64,000 nt of DNA, taken from Planctomycetota bacterium. GTDB taxonomy: Bacteria; Planctomycetota; Phycisphaerae; SM23-33. The stretch lies in contig JAKJER010000035.1 in assembly GCA_022705325.1 (NCBI GenBank), positions 1 through 64,000 on the forward strand, written 5' to 3'. This document shows positions 8,884 to 17,351 of the stretch, piece by piece. A program made the position numbers and the translations under genes. Each line of letters opens with the position of its first letter. Positions within the stretch are counted from its first letter, which is position 1. A model generated the notes under the pieces. That model had not been told where the DNA came from. It made no database searches and worked only from the letters and a program-made list of their open reading frames with translations.

Positions 8884-8929
8884 GCCCACGGAAGACCCTC
8901 CGCCACGGCGGACAGGTCCGTGGGCTTTT
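8884..8929 (+). terminator. Rho-independent terminator of dapA
   Basis: A perfect 9-bp outer stem, GCCCACGGA (8884-8892) with TCCGTGGGC (8917-8925), is followed by TTTT. An inner CCGCC/GGCGG pairing stabilises it. The same 9-bp stem is used by the terminator at 62729-62764. Confidence 0.85.
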
Positions 8930-8993
8930 GTGTCGTGTCTCTACATCCCCAATCCGCGTCCTCCCCTCAGGGGGCAGATTTGCAGTCGGCCCC

Positions 8994-10196
8994 TCATCCG
9001 GTCGTCGCCGCGGAGATCGGGACGGCGCCTTCGGCTGCCTGTCGGTAGATCTCGGCGTACTTGCGGACCATCTGCGTTGGGGTGTGGCGGGTGCGGAGGT
9101 GCTCCAGGGCCGAGGCGGCGATCGCGGATGCGGCGGCCTGGTCGTCCAGCAGACGACAGAGGGTGTCCGTGAGCTGTTCGCTGTCGCCCTGTGCGAAGAA
9201 CAGGGCGGTCTGGTCCTGGACCAGGAAGTCGCTCGCCCCGGCGCCGCAGGCCAGCACGGGCACGCCGGCCGCCATCGCCAGCAGCGAGTTGATGTCGATG
9301 TCCCGCTCGACTACGGGCGAGATGTACAGATCGGCGGCCTTGAAGATGCCCGCCAACTGCGTGCCCGAGGGACGGTCCACGAACGTCAGGTCGTGGAGCA
9401 GCCCGAGTTTGCGGGCCCGGTCGCGGATGAGCCGTTCGTTGCGCCCGTTGCCGATGATGAAGAAGATGCTGTCGTACTTCCGCTTGCGGATTTCGGCGAA
9501 GCTGCGCAGGACGGCGTCAAAGGCGACCACGTCGTCCAACCGTCCACCGGCTGCGATCACCACGTGGTGTTGGGGATAGATGAAACAGGTAGGGTTTCGG
9601 ACCTGGTAGACGCCCGGGCGGACCAGCCGGGTGTGGGCGTCGCTGGAGACGCGACGATCAAGCAGGTCGCGGCGGATGGTGTCGGAGGCGGCCAGCACCG
9701 ACCAGGCGTTGTGCTCGGCGCGGGCCTGCCAGGCGCCGGCGTCGAGGGTGAAGCTGTTGACCAGGAAGGGCACGCCGAGCAGGGCGGCCAGGTCGTGGGC
9801 CAGATCGGCCACCGAGACCTCCAGGGCGTGGACCAGCTCGACCTTTCGCTTGCGGAGTTGTTCGGCCAGGTACTCCAGAGTGCGGTCGCGAAAGGCCCAC
9901 CAGGGCGGTCGCCCAAAGGGCAGGATATCCACCGGCGGGCTGGGCAGCTCGCGGACGTCGGCCTGCTCGGGGCACAGGGCGACGACCTCCACCATCTCGT
10001 CCATCAGTCCGATAGCCAGCGGCTGGAGGACGCGCCCCAGGGCGCTGGGGGTGTCGGGCCCGGCCAGCCAGGCGGCCTTGACGCGCCGGGCCGGCGGACC
10101 AACGGCCTCGACCACCAGTTCCTCGTTAGCTTCCGCCTGGGGCGGCGAGGGATGCGGCGGGTCGGGGTCCTTTTGATTATCGGGGACTTGGCTCAC
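8994..10196 (-). CDS. Glycosyltransferase family 4 (group 1)
   Basis: A cytoplasmic GT-B fold glycosyltransferase, probably using a nucleotide sugar to build a surface polysaccharide. The N-terminal acceptor half spans about residues 35-200. The donor half shows GRLDDVVAFDAVLRSFAEI, a strand FFIIGNG, and the signature region DLYISPVVERDIDINSLLAMAAGVPVLA. In that region the E-x7-E-like pattern common in GT4 enzymes is partly altered. Translation starts at a GTG (10196) with a weak ribosome site, and the first 30 residues are Pro/Asp/Glu-rich and probably disordered. Together with the nucleotide-sugar dehydrogenase at the window start it suggests exopolysaccharide synthesis; donor and acceptor are unknown. 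Confidence 0.82.
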   Translation of the reverse strand: MSQVPDNQKDPDPPHPSPPQAEANEELVVEAVGPPARRVKAAWLAGPDTPSALGRVLQPLAIGLMDEMVEVVALCPEQADVRELPSPPVDILPFGRPPWWAFRDRTLEYLAEQLRKRKVELVHALEVSVADLAHDLAALLGVPFLVNSFTLDAGAWQARAEHNAWSVLAASDTIRRDLLDRRVSSDAHTRLVRPGVYQVRNPTCFIYPQHHVVIAAGGRLDDVVAFDAVLRSFAEIRKRKYDSIFFIIGNGRNERLIRDRARKLGLLHDLTFVDRPSGTQLAGIFKAADLYISPVVERDIDINSLLAMAAGVPVLACGAGASDFLVQDQTALFFAQGDSEQLTDTLCRLLDDQAAASAIAASALEHLRTRHTPTQMVRKYAEIYRQAAEGAVPISAATTG

Positions 10197-10287
10197 GCCC
10201 GCATTCTACTCTGTCCGGCCGCCAAGTGAAAGAGTTCCTCCAGGCCGGCGCGTGCCGGCGAGGTCGTCGCGAGGCCGGACGCCGGGG

Positions 10288-11259
10288 CTACTGGTGGATC
10301 TCCACGACGTCGCGATCGCAGAGGGGCTCGGTGCGGTGGACCTGTTGACCGTCGAATCGTCCGTGCCCCCAGATGCGGGCGTACTTCATCTTCTCGGGCA
10401 GTTCGCGGTGAATCTCGCGGGCGAGATCTTCGACCGTAGAACCGGCCGGAAGGGTGAAGGGCTTGTCGTGGTCGGCGGGGCGGCCTGGCTCCTTGGTGTA
10501 GACGCGGACGACGGCCAGCAACTCCCACAAGCGCTGCTGAAGGGCGTCCAGCCCCTGGCCGGTGGTGCAACTCACGTCGAGCACGTCGAGCGTGCCTGCG
10601 TAGAGTTCCGCCAGGGCGGTCAGGTCGCCCGGGGCGGCCAGGTCCGCCTTGGCGGCGACGATGAGGGCGGGGTACTGGTTGGGATCGTCGTCGAGTTGGT
10701 CGCGCGGGGCGGAGCGGAGTTGGAGCCCGCGATGGGTCAGTGCGCGGAGGGTGCTGTCGGCTTGTTCGAGTCCGTTCCTGGCGTCGACGACGAGGGCGAG
10801 CACGTCGGCGAAGCGGATGGCGCCCATCAGGCCGGGCACGACGTGCTCCTCGGTCAGCGGCGGGGTGTCGACGACCTGGATCTGGACGTCCTGGTATTGC
10901 CACATGCCCGGTGCGGGAAGGGCGGTGGTAAATGGATAGTCGGCGACCTTGACTGGGGCGTTGGTGGTGGTGGCCAGCAGGAGGCTCTTGCCGCTGTTGG
11001 GAGGGCCGGTCAGGACGACCTGTCCGCAGCCGTTCTTGGGCACGTGAAACAGGTCGACGCTGCGGGTGGGCTTGCGCGCCTGGCTCTTGCGGAGTTGGCT
11101 GATGCGGCGCTTGAGATCGGCCTGCATTTTCTCGGTGCCCTTGTGCTTGGGCAGCAGGCTGAGCATTTCGCGTAGGGCCTCGATGCGTTCCTCATCGCTG
11201 CCGGCCTGGCGGTAGCGGAGTTCGGCGCGTTCGTAGTCGGGAGTCAGATTGGCAGGCAT
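10288..11259 (-). CDS. DRG/Obg-type GTPase with TGS domain
   Basis: A predicted ribosome-associated GTPase of 323 residues. A helical N-terminal region (1-75) precedes the G domain with P-loop GPPNSGKS (85-92), switch region YPFTTALPAPG, DTPP (131-134) and an AAKADL motif in place of NKxD. From about 255 the C-terminus forms a TGS domain (KPFTLPAGSTVEDLAREIHRELPEKMKYARIWG), as in DRG proteins and SpoT/ThrRS. In the archaeal/eukaryotic DRG family this architecture binds translation factors. Bacterial members of this type are poorly characterised, so the cellular role here is inferred. The start ATG at 11259 has GAGG upstream. Confidence 0.85.
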   Translation of the reverse strand: MPANLTPDYERAELRYRQAGSDEERIEALREMLSLLPKHKGTEKMQADLKRRISQLRKSQARKPTRSVDLFHVPKNGCGQVVLTGPPNSGKSLLLATTTNAPVKVADYPFTTALPAPGMWQYQDVQIQVVDTPPLTEEHVVPGLMGAIRFADVLALVVDARNGLEQADSTLRALTHRGLQLRSAPRDQLDDDPNQYPALIVAAKADLAAPGDLTALAELYAGTLDVLDVSCTTGQGLDALQQRLWELLAVVRVYTKEPGRPADHDKPFTLPAGSTVEDLAREIHRELPEKMKYARIWGHGRFDGQQVHRTEPLCDRDVVEIHQ

Positions 11260-11399
11260 GGGCGTCGCCTCGCTGACAGCTTACGCGCTGAGCGGCCGCG
11301 GCGGCAAGGGGAAGACCGGCCTCGGGCGTTCTCGGCACGCAGCGCGAAAAGACCGGGGCGAGAATTTCCTGCATGAGCGATTTGCCGGGTTCAGAGGAA

Positions 11400-11823
11400 G
11401 ATCGTAGTTTGTGGCTGGAGAGATTCCGGGAGCCCGGCGAAGCCGGGCCTGTACCGGCTGGCGTTGCGGCGAGAGCCGCCGGACGCTACGAGGGGCTGGC
11501 GCGGGCCGGAGGGACGCCGTCTGGCTGTGGAGGGGACACGAAGCAGCCGAGGCGGGGTTACGTCTGGCTCGTCGGGTTCTCGGGATCTCCCTGCCGGCCT
11601 GGCGGCGAGGCACTGCGAGGTGCTTCGCCGCCGGCCGGCGGAGGGACAGCCGCCCCCAGGCGGGTTGTTGTACGGACTCGCACCAGGATCGAGAACATGC
11701 CCTGGTGCCCGACGGCCAAACCGGACTTGCCGGTCCCTCCGCCACGGATCGACAGAACCGTCTGAACGAGACTCCCTTGCCGACGCCGCCTCGGACCAGC
11801 CAGCCGGGCGGCGTCTTGTTTTG
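11400..11823 (+). ncRNA. Candidate structured non-coding RNA, unidentified
   Basis: The 619-base interval between the TGS GTPase and the dnaJ-like gene has no convincing reading frame on either strand. It is dense in strong plus-strand hairpins: GCCCGGC-GAA-GCCGGGC (11432-11448), GCGGC-GAGA-GCCGC (11466-11479), a 20-bp stem with one bulge (11593-11639), CCGCC/GGCGG (11650-11663), GCACCAGG/CCTGGTGC (11680-11708) and ACCGG/CCGGT (11720-11734). It closes with the terminator at 11782-11823. I looked for the conserved cores of RNase P RNA, tmRNA, SRP RNA and 6S RNA and did not find them. The 5' end is uncertain because no clear promoter is visible. A long structured leader of the dnaJ-like gene is the alternative. 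Confidence 0.42.
11782..11823 (+). terminator. Rho-independent terminator of the candidate RNA
   Basis: A perfect 9-bp stem, GACGCCGCC (11782-11790) with GGCGGCGTC (11807-11815), is followed by TTGTTTTG. Its position upstream of the dnaJ-like gene means a separate transcript ends here. Confidence 0.75.
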
Positions 11824-11878
11824 CGCCGCGGCGGGGCGGACTCTGGCAGAAGCCCCGGCGGACTTATAGAATACCGGC

Positions 11879-12865
11879 ATGGGCAAACGTGATTATTATG
11901 AGGTGCTGGGCGTCTCCCGCAGCGCGTCGGCCGACCAGATCCGCTCGGCCTATCGCAAACTGGCCCGCAAGTACCATCCGGATGTGAACAAAGCCGCCGA
12001 CGCCGCCCAGAAGTTCAAGGAAGCGACCGAGGCCTACGAAGTCCTCAGCGATGCCGAGAAGCGGAAGATGTACGACCAGTTTGGTCACGCGGGAATGGGC
12101 GGCGGGTTCGGCGCGGGCGCCGGACCGTCCGCCGGGCGGGGCGGGCGAACCTACACGTGGACCGGCGGCGGTGGACAAGCGGGCGGTTTCCAGGGGTTCG
12201 AGGATCTCTTTGCAGGCCAGGGCGGGCACGGCTTCATGGGCATGAGCCTGGAGGAACTGATGGCCGCCCTGGGCGGCGGGGGGCGCGGCGGACGCCGGCG
12301 CACCCGCGAAACGCCCCGACCGGGCGGAATGGACGTGACGTACGACCTGGGGGTCGATTTCCTCCAGGCCGTCCACGGGACGACGGCGACGATTCGCTTG
12401 CAGCGGGGGGACGGGCCGTCAGAGACGATCAGCGTGAAGATTCCGGCGGGCGTGAAGGAAGGTTCGAAGATCCGCGTCCGGGGTAAGGGAGCCCAGGGCC
12501 CGGGCGGTGGCGGCGACCTGTATATCGTCGTCCATGTCCGCGAACACCCGTACTTCCGCCGCGAAGGCGACGACATCTACCTCGAGGTGCCCGTGAGCGT
12601 CACCGAGGCCTGCCTGGGCGCCAAGGTCGACGTGCCCACGCTCGAGGGAACCATGACCGTGACCGTGCCGCCCGGCACGGCCAGCCATCGCAAGCTCCGC
12701 CTCAAGGGCAAGGGCGTCAAGCCGCCCTCCGGCGAGGCGGGCGACCAGTACGTCGTGATCCGAATCGTGCCCCCCGAGCAGGTCAGCGACGAGGCCGCCG
12801 ACCTGCTCCGGAAACTCCAACAGGTCCAGCCGTATGACCCACGGGCGAAGGCGCCATGGAAATAG
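11879..12865 (+). CDS. DnaJ/CbpA-type Hsp40 co-chaperone without zinc finger
   Basis: A co-chaperone that stimulates DnaK ATPase and delivers client proteins. The J domain is residues 4-69 with the HPD motif at 33-35. A long Gly/Phe-rich segment (75-145) follows, then two C-terminal beta domains (about 155-315: MDVTYDLGVDFLQAVHGTTATI, DLYIVVHVREHPYFRREGDDIY). The four CxxCxGxG zinc-binding repeats of true DnaJ are absent, so it is the CbpA/type II class. Its last 10 bases overlap the start of the next gene, implying translational coupling. No grpE or dnaK is nearby. Confidence 0.92.
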   Translation: MGKRDYYEVLGVSRSASADQIRSAYRKLARKYHPDVNKAADAAQKFKEATEAYEVLSDAEKRKMYDQFGHAGMGGGFGAGAGPSAGRGGRTYTWTGGGGQAGGFQGFEDLFAGQGGHGFMGMSLEELMAALGGGGRGGRRRTRETPRPGGMDVTYDLGVDFLQAVHGTTATIRLQRGDGPSETISVKIPAGVKEGSKIRVRGKGAQGPGGGGDLYIVVHVREHPYFRREGDDIYLEVPVSVTEACLGAKVDVPTLEGTMTVTVPPGTASHRKLRLKGKGVKPPSGEAGDQYVVIRIVPPEQVSDEAADLLRKLQQVQPYDPRAKAPWK

Positions 12866-13218
12866 AACAGACCAATCGGCTTCGGGCGGTGAGCAACGGC
12901 GTGCTGGTGGCGGCGCTGACGATGATCGTGGCCGGCTGCGGGGCGATCCTCGCCATGTCGTGGCAGGTGGCGAGGGGGATCGACCCGGTGGTGGGGCGCG
13001 AGACGTTGCGGCAGGTCCACCAGATCGCCTGGCTGGCCGCGGCCATGCTCGCGCTGGCCCTGCTGCTGACGGCCTGGGCGCTGATGCGGTTTCTGGGCCG
13101 GCGGATCGAAGGAACCCATCTGGGCAAGCCGACCGCCTATGTCGACGCCTGGTCGGCGGCGGGCAAACGCATCCAATTGGCCGACGACGAGGAAGAAGAC
13201 GAGGACGAACAGAAGTAG
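12856..13218 (+). CDS. Small two-helix membrane protein
   Basis: A 120-residue protein with two predicted transmembrane helices (about residues 13-36 and 56-80) and a strongly acidic C-terminus (DDEEEDEDEQK). It overlaps the DnaJ-type gene by 10 bases and is probably co-translated with it. No family is recognised. The overlap and GC-rich third positions argue that it is real. A role with the co-chaperone at the membrane would be guesswork. Confidence 0.7.
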   Translation: MEIEQTNRLRAVSNGVLVAALTMIVAGCGAILAMSWQVARGIDPVVGRETLRQVHQIAWLAAAMLALALLLTAWALMRFLGRRIEGTHLGKPTAYVDAWSAAGKRIQLADDEEEDEDEQK

Positions 13219-13262
13219 GCCCGCCCGTTGCCGGGCGACGTCCCGTCCAGCCGTCGCAGCCG

Positions 13263-13715
13263 TCAGCCTCGCCGGTTGTGATGGGGCTTGATGTTGTGGG
13301 CCGACTCTTTCTCGGTGTGGAAGGTCTGCTCGATGACCTTCTGGGCCTTCTTGAGGTCGGCGACCTTGTAGACCGCCCGCGTCCGTCCGCCCGGCGCCCC
13401 GCCGGTGCAGTATGCGTAAGAAATGTTGATGTGGGCGTCAGCCAGCACCTGGGCCACGTGGGCGAACGCGCCCGGCTCGTTGGACAGTTCCAGCACGATC
13501 ACTTCGGTCTCCGTCCAGCGGTCGTGGGCCTTGCCCAGGACCTTGCGGCACTCCTCGGCGTTGTCGGTGACCACCCGCAGCACGCCGTGCTCCATGGAGT
13601 CCATGAGCGTCAGGGCCATCAGGTTGATCTTTGCCTTGGCGATGTGTCCGGTCACCGAGGCTAACACGCCGGGCTTGTTGACCAGAAAGACCGAGAATTG
13701 GGTCTGTATAAGCAT
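13263..13715 (-). CDS. Tandem ACT-domain protein
   Basis: A 150-residue cytoplasmic protein made of two ACT domains (residues 3-70 and 72-135), small-molecule-binding modules usually sensing amino acids. The first opens QFSVFLVNKPGVLASVTGHIAKAKINL, a classic ACT beta-alpha turn. The second has IVLELSNEPGAFAHVAQVLADAHINISYAYC. No catalytic domain is attached, so it is probably a stand-alone sensor or regulatory subunit. Similar free-standing proteins are often labelled as acetolactate synthase small-subunit-like, but the pattern here is not IlvN. The ligand is unknown. Confidence 0.85.
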   Translation of the reverse strand: MLIQTQFSVFLVNKPGVLASVTGHIAKAKINLMALTLMDSMEHGVLRVVTDNAEECRKVLGKAHDRWTETEVIVLELSNEPGAFAHVAQVLADAHINISYAYCTGGAPGGRTRAVYKVADLKKAQKVIEQTFHTEKESAHNIKPHHNRRG

Positions 13716-13848
13716 CCGTCATCCTTTCCGATTTCGTGCCCTACGATCTTACGCGCCCGGGCCGTCGACAGCAAGCGTTTCGTGCGGGCCCGGGCTTTGC
13801 GCCGCTCGCCCGTCCGCGTCCCCGGCTGGGCCGATCCGCACTTCTTGC

Positions 13849-13877
13849 TTTACGCCCGGCCGGGGCGGGTGTATAAT
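13849..13877 (+). promoter_or_regulatory. Promoter of tRNA-Gly
   Basis: TTTACG (13849-13854), a 17-base spacer and a consensus TATAAT (13872-13877) place the start point a few bases before the tRNA 5' end at 13889. Confidence 0.75.
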
Positions 13878-13888
13878 CCGCTTCAATC

Positions 13889-13961
13889 GCGGGCGTAACT
13901 CAATGGCTAGAGTGCTAGCCTTCCAAGCTAGCTGTTGTGGGTTCGAGTCCCATCGCCCGCT
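13889..13961 (+). tRNA. tRNA-Gly (anticodon UCC)
   Basis: A full cloverleaf is present. The acceptor stem GCGGGCG/CGCCCGC spans 13889-13895 and 13954-13960. The anticodon stem CTAGC/GCTAG encloses the loop CTTCCAA with anticodon TCC at 13922-13924. The T-loop is GGTTCGAGTCC. The discriminator base is U73, as is usual for bacterial tRNA-Gly. The 3' CCA is not encoded. It reads GGA (and probably other GGN) codons. Confidence 0.96.
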
Positions 13962-13969
13962 TGCACCGC

Positions 13970-14006
13970 AACGCCTCGCACAACAACGCGAGGCGTTGCT
14001 TATTTC
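13970..14006 (+). terminator. Terminator of tRNA-Gly
   Basis: A 10-bp perfect stem, AACGCCTCGC (13970-13979) with GCGAGGCGTT (13988-13997), is followed by the T-rich tail GCTTATTTCC. Confidence 0.8.
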
Positions 14007-14137
14007 CGCTATAGAACAAGGACTTACGATCGCAGGCCACTTGGGGGTCGCGGAGCCCGCCATCGCGGGGCGTCGCAGCGGGATGTTCCTTTTCGTGCCT
14101 CAACTGTTGGAACGATAGTTATTGCGGTTTCTGCCCG

Positions 14138-14167
14138 TTGCCGTGCCGTCGTGTCCGAGAGTAATAT
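14138..14167 (+). promoter_or_regulatory. Predicted promoter of the gluzincin-RCC1 gene
   Basis: TTGCCG (14138-14143) and TAATAT (14162-14167) are 18 bases apart, and the leader to the ATG at 14230 would be about 55 nt. This could drive the whole downstream block; it is pattern-based only. Confidence 0.45.
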
Positions 14168-14229
14168 GGGGCTGTTGTGAGCGGCGCACTTGCACGGGTG
14201 TCGGTGCCGCCACGTTGGAAGGAACGAGC

Positions 14230-17223
14230 ATGAGCGGGTTATGCCAATGGCGTCGGTGGGCTCGTTGGTCAAACGGTGATACGGGGCATTCACCTGAAGC
14301 AGGCGGCGTGAGAGCCGTACGCACTCCCCGGCGGGGTCCGGCCGCAGGAGGGGTCCTGGCCATCGCCATGCTCCTGATCTGGTCGGTCCCGGCCGACGGC
14401 GACGTGACCGTAAAGGGGCACGTGTACTATTGGGATTTGACCCGGTCGGCCTGGCACACCGAATCGCCGCAGAACATCCCCGGGCGCACGTACTACTCCC
14501 TGCCCATGGGCACTTCGACACTCCAGGGCTATCTGACCTGCCCTTCGCCGGGCGAGTACGTCCCGGCCCGGCAGACCCTGGTACAGGTCGAGTTCAGCGG
14601 GCCCAACAACGACGAGCAGGTCTTCACGGACGATGACGGTGCGTTCTCCGTCGGCAAGAGGAATCCGAAGGTGGGCGGGCTGCTGGACCCGTGGTCGCGA
14701 CACTACGACGTAGCGGTGGAAGTGCGTGCCTCGGTCCGCCTGGGTACCGCCGACGGGAACGCCTTCACCGTCGACTGCTACTCGGGCCACACCTCGATCT
14801 ACCCCTACAACGGGCAGATGTCCTCCCGGCGCGTCGGGCCCGACCAGACGATCGAGGTGGACATCTACATCGGCGGGCCCAGGCAGAACCTGGCGGAGTG
14901 GGACTACGACGACAACGGGCAGCACACGCACGAAGGCCTGTTCCTCTGCCAGTGCTGCCTCGACGCCTACCGGTACCTGGTCTCCCCCGGCACGGCTACC
15001 GCCTGGTCGCTCAAGCGAAACACCAACATCATCTACATGAAGGACAGCCACTGCTACAAGCCCGACTGGTTCCGCTCGGGCATCGTCGGCACGATCTTCA
15101 TGGGCGAGGTCCGTCTTCGCCCCGATCAGATGCAGGCGGAGTTGCTGCACAACGATTCGAAGGCCCTGGCCGATCACTGGAATACGTGCCGCGGCATCAT
15201 GACGCACGAGTACGGCCACAAGATCATGCACGACGTGTACTGGGCCTGGCCCCGACCCAGCGCCTACGAACACAACATCGGAACGTGCAAGACACCCGAG
15301 TTGGGTTGGACAGAGGGGTGGGCGAACTTCTTCGCCGCCGCCGTCGTGGGCTGGCCCACCATCGAGGGCCAACGCGGCAGCCAGGCCCCGCACATCGAGC
15401 ACGCGTGGCATCCGAACCCGGTCGGCCTGGCCGACGCCAAACAGGGCACGTACGACTGGCGCGACACGTTGGAGAAGCCTTCGCTGCGCCACTGGAACGA
15501 AGGCGAGGTGGCGGGCGTCCTGTGGGACATCCACGACCCGGCCGACTGGGAGTACATGCTCCAGGCTCAGCAGGATGCCAAGCCCGCCAACTGGCCCGCG
15601 CCGCTACGGTGGCGAGACCGCCTGAGCGACCCCAAGCTCGAGGTGATCTGGGGCCTGCTGGAGAAGCACGACCCCGACTGCCTCATGGACGAGGGCGACA
15701 TTTTCTGGGAGGACGGGTTCTGGTACTACTGGCGGAGGAAGTACCCCGACGACGAGCACATCCACGCCCTGAAGGCGATCTTGTACAACCGCGGCATCAC
15801 GTCGAGCACGAAGCCCCAGCACGCGCCGAGCCTGGAACTGGGCAAGACCGAGCCGGAAACGCGACGGATCACGGTGAGCGTCACCGAGGTCGACGCCGAG
15901 GACAGGCCCTTTCTGTATTACAACATCGCCTACGCCTACGGGAGCGGCGCGTGGAAGCTCATGCACACGGAAGACCAGCCGCTGAACCCGCCATGGAACG
16001 GCCCGACAGCGTCGGTTGTTCTGGCACTGCCCAACCCGGGCGAATGGGACCGGCTGATCGTGATGGTGCACGACAGCATGCAGTGCGCGTTCCTGGAGTA
16101 TCCCCAGGGCGCCGGCGGCGGGGCCAGGGTCCATCCCCGACGGGCCCCTCTGGCCGCTTCCACCGGGACGCTCTTCCTCAAGCCCGACGGCACGATCTGG
16201 TTCTGCGGCAGCTATCACAACGCCAACGTCGGGCGCAGCCTGCTCGTCGCCCCGCCTCAGCAGGTCCCCAGCACAGCGCCCAAGCCGGTTGCCCTGGCCA
16301 TGCACCACACGCGCAGCACCTACTACGTGATCTGCCAAGACGGGTCCCTGTGGGGCTGGAGCCACGAGGGCCTGCCGTACTACCTGACATCGCGCTTGAG
16401 TCTGCGCGACGCCGGGCGGCGGACCAGCCCCGTGCCGCTGGCCGGGCTGGTCGGCATCGTCAAAGTGGCCGCCGGCGTGCACCACGTGCTGGCCCTGCGG
16501 GGCGATGGCACGGTCTGGTCGTGGGGCTCCAACACCGACGGCCAACTCGGCCGAGGCACCAAACCCGCCTCCGGCGTTCGCCAGGTGGCCCTGCCCGAAG
16601 CCGTCGTGGACCTGGCCGCGGGCGACCGGCACTCGCTGGCGCTGGGCAAGGGAAAACTCTGGGCCTGGGGAGCCAACACGTACGGCCAGGTCGGCGATGG
16701 CACGCAGACCGACCGGCACGAGCCCGTGGCCGTGAACGGCCCGTTGAACGCCAAGGCCGTCGCGTGCGGAGGCAGCCACTCTCTCGCGATCGACTCCCGG
16801 CATCGCGTGTGGGCCTGGGGCCGGAACGAGTCGGGCCAGTTGGGTGACGGCACCACAACCGACCGGGCCGTGCCCACGCCCGTGGTCGACCTGGACAAGC
16901 GCCGCATCCTCGCCGTCGCGGGCGGCGGGAGGACGTCATTCGCCCTGGACGACGCAGGCCAGGTGTGGGCCTGGGGGCGACACGGAGGCAGCCTGCTGGG
17001 CCTGGGCCGCGAGGCGTCCGGGGCCCTGTCCCGGCCCACGCCGATCAAGGGACTGTCCGACATTCACGCGATCGTCGCAGGCGAGAGCGTGGCGTTCGCG
17101 ATCGGGCGCGACGGGACGGTGTGGGGATGGGGGGCGTCACTGGAGGCACTGGGGGAGGCGTCGAAAGGGGGCGCGCCTGTCCCGATCCGCCTGGAGTCCT
17201 TTGGACGCCTGCGCATCAGGTAG
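14230..17223 (+). CDS. Secreted gluzincin-like protein fused to RCC1 beta-propeller repeats
   Basis: A 997-residue exported protein with an unusual architecture. The ATG at 14230 has GGAAGGAA upstream, so an earlier in-frame ATG at 14122 is discounted. The signal helix (GVLAIAMLLIWSVPADG) sits after an unusually long 40-residue n-region. Residues of about 60-220 are beta-rich. A zinc-metallopeptidase-type site follows: HEYGH at 326-330 and GWTEGW, whose Glu362 is a plausible third ligand (gluzincin pattern). Residues 660-997 contain about five RCC1-type repeats (for example HVLALRGDGTVWSWGSNTDG and HSLAIDSRHRVWAWGRNESG), predicted to form a beta-propeller. Activity is inferred only from the motif. 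It heads the plus-strand block that continues to 29 kb. Confidence 0.78.
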   Translation: MSGLCQWRRWARWSNGDTGHSPEAGGVRAVRTPRRGPAAGGVLAIAMLLIWSVPADGDVTVKGHVYYWDLTRSAWHTESPQNIPGRTYYSLPMGTSTLQGYLTCPSPGEYVPARQTLVQVEFSGPNNDEQVFTDDDGAFSVGKRNPKVGGLLDPWSRHYDVAVEVRASVRLGTADGNAFTVDCYSGHTSIYPYNGQMSSRRVGPDQTIEVDIYIGGPRQNLAEWDYDDNGQHTHEGLFLCQCCLDAYRYLVSPGTATAWSLKRNTNIIYMKDSHCYKPDWFRSGIVGTIFMGEVRLRPDQMQAELLHNDSKALADHWNTCRGIMTHEYGHKIMHDVYWAWPRPSAYEHNIGTCKTPELGWTEGWANFFAAAVVGWPTIEGQRGSQAPHIEHAWHPNPVGLADAKQGTYDWRDTLEKPSLRHWNEGEVAGVLWDIHDPADWEYMLQAQQDAKPANWPAPLRWRDRLSDPKLEVIWGLLEKHDPDCLMDEGDIFWEDGFWYYWRRKYPDDEHIHALKAILYNRGITSSTKPQHAPSLELGKTEPETRRITVSVTEVDAEDRPFLYYNIAYAYGSGAWKLMHTEDQPLNPPWNGPTASVVLALPNPGEWDRLIVMVHDSMQCAFLEYPQGAGGGARVHPRRAPLAASTGTLFLKPDGTIWFCGSYHNANVGRSLLVAPPQQVPSTAPKPVALAMHHTRSTYYVICQDGSLWGWSHEGLPYYLTSRLSLRDAGRRTSPVPLAGLVGIVKVAAGVHHVLALRGDGTVWSWGSNTDGQLGRGTKPASGVRQVALPEAVVDLAAGDRHSLALGKGKLWAWGANTYGQVGDGTQTDRHEPVAVNGPLNAKAVACGGSHSLAIDSRHRVWAWGRNESGQLGDGTTTDRAVPTPVVDLDKRRILAVAGGGRTSFALDDAGQVWAWGRHGGSLLGLGREASGALSRPTPIKGLSDIHAIVAGESVAFAIGRDGTVWGWGASLEALGEASKGGAPVPIRLESFGRLRIR

Positions 17224-17351
17224 CCCTCCGGACCCGTCGGACAGGCCCGTCTGGCGGGGGCGCGCTGCAAGTACCCCAGCCGGCGGCCCCGCGCCGGCAG
17301 CGTCCGCATTACTGTGCGACCCCTGCCGTTAGTCTACTCAAGGAGCTTCCC

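Noticed and set aside
11400..11823. RNase P RNA, tmRNA or SRP RNA identity for the hairpin-rich region
   Set aside because: GAGGAAAGUCC, the tmRNA tRNA-like ends and the SRP GGAAGGAAGCAG core are absent; a partial GAAGCAGCC match at about 11540 lacks its paired strand.
17224..17351. A gene between the gluzincin-RCC1 gene and the PD40 gene
   Set aside because: The frame there is the PD40 frame read upstream of its true start; no start or domain is supported.
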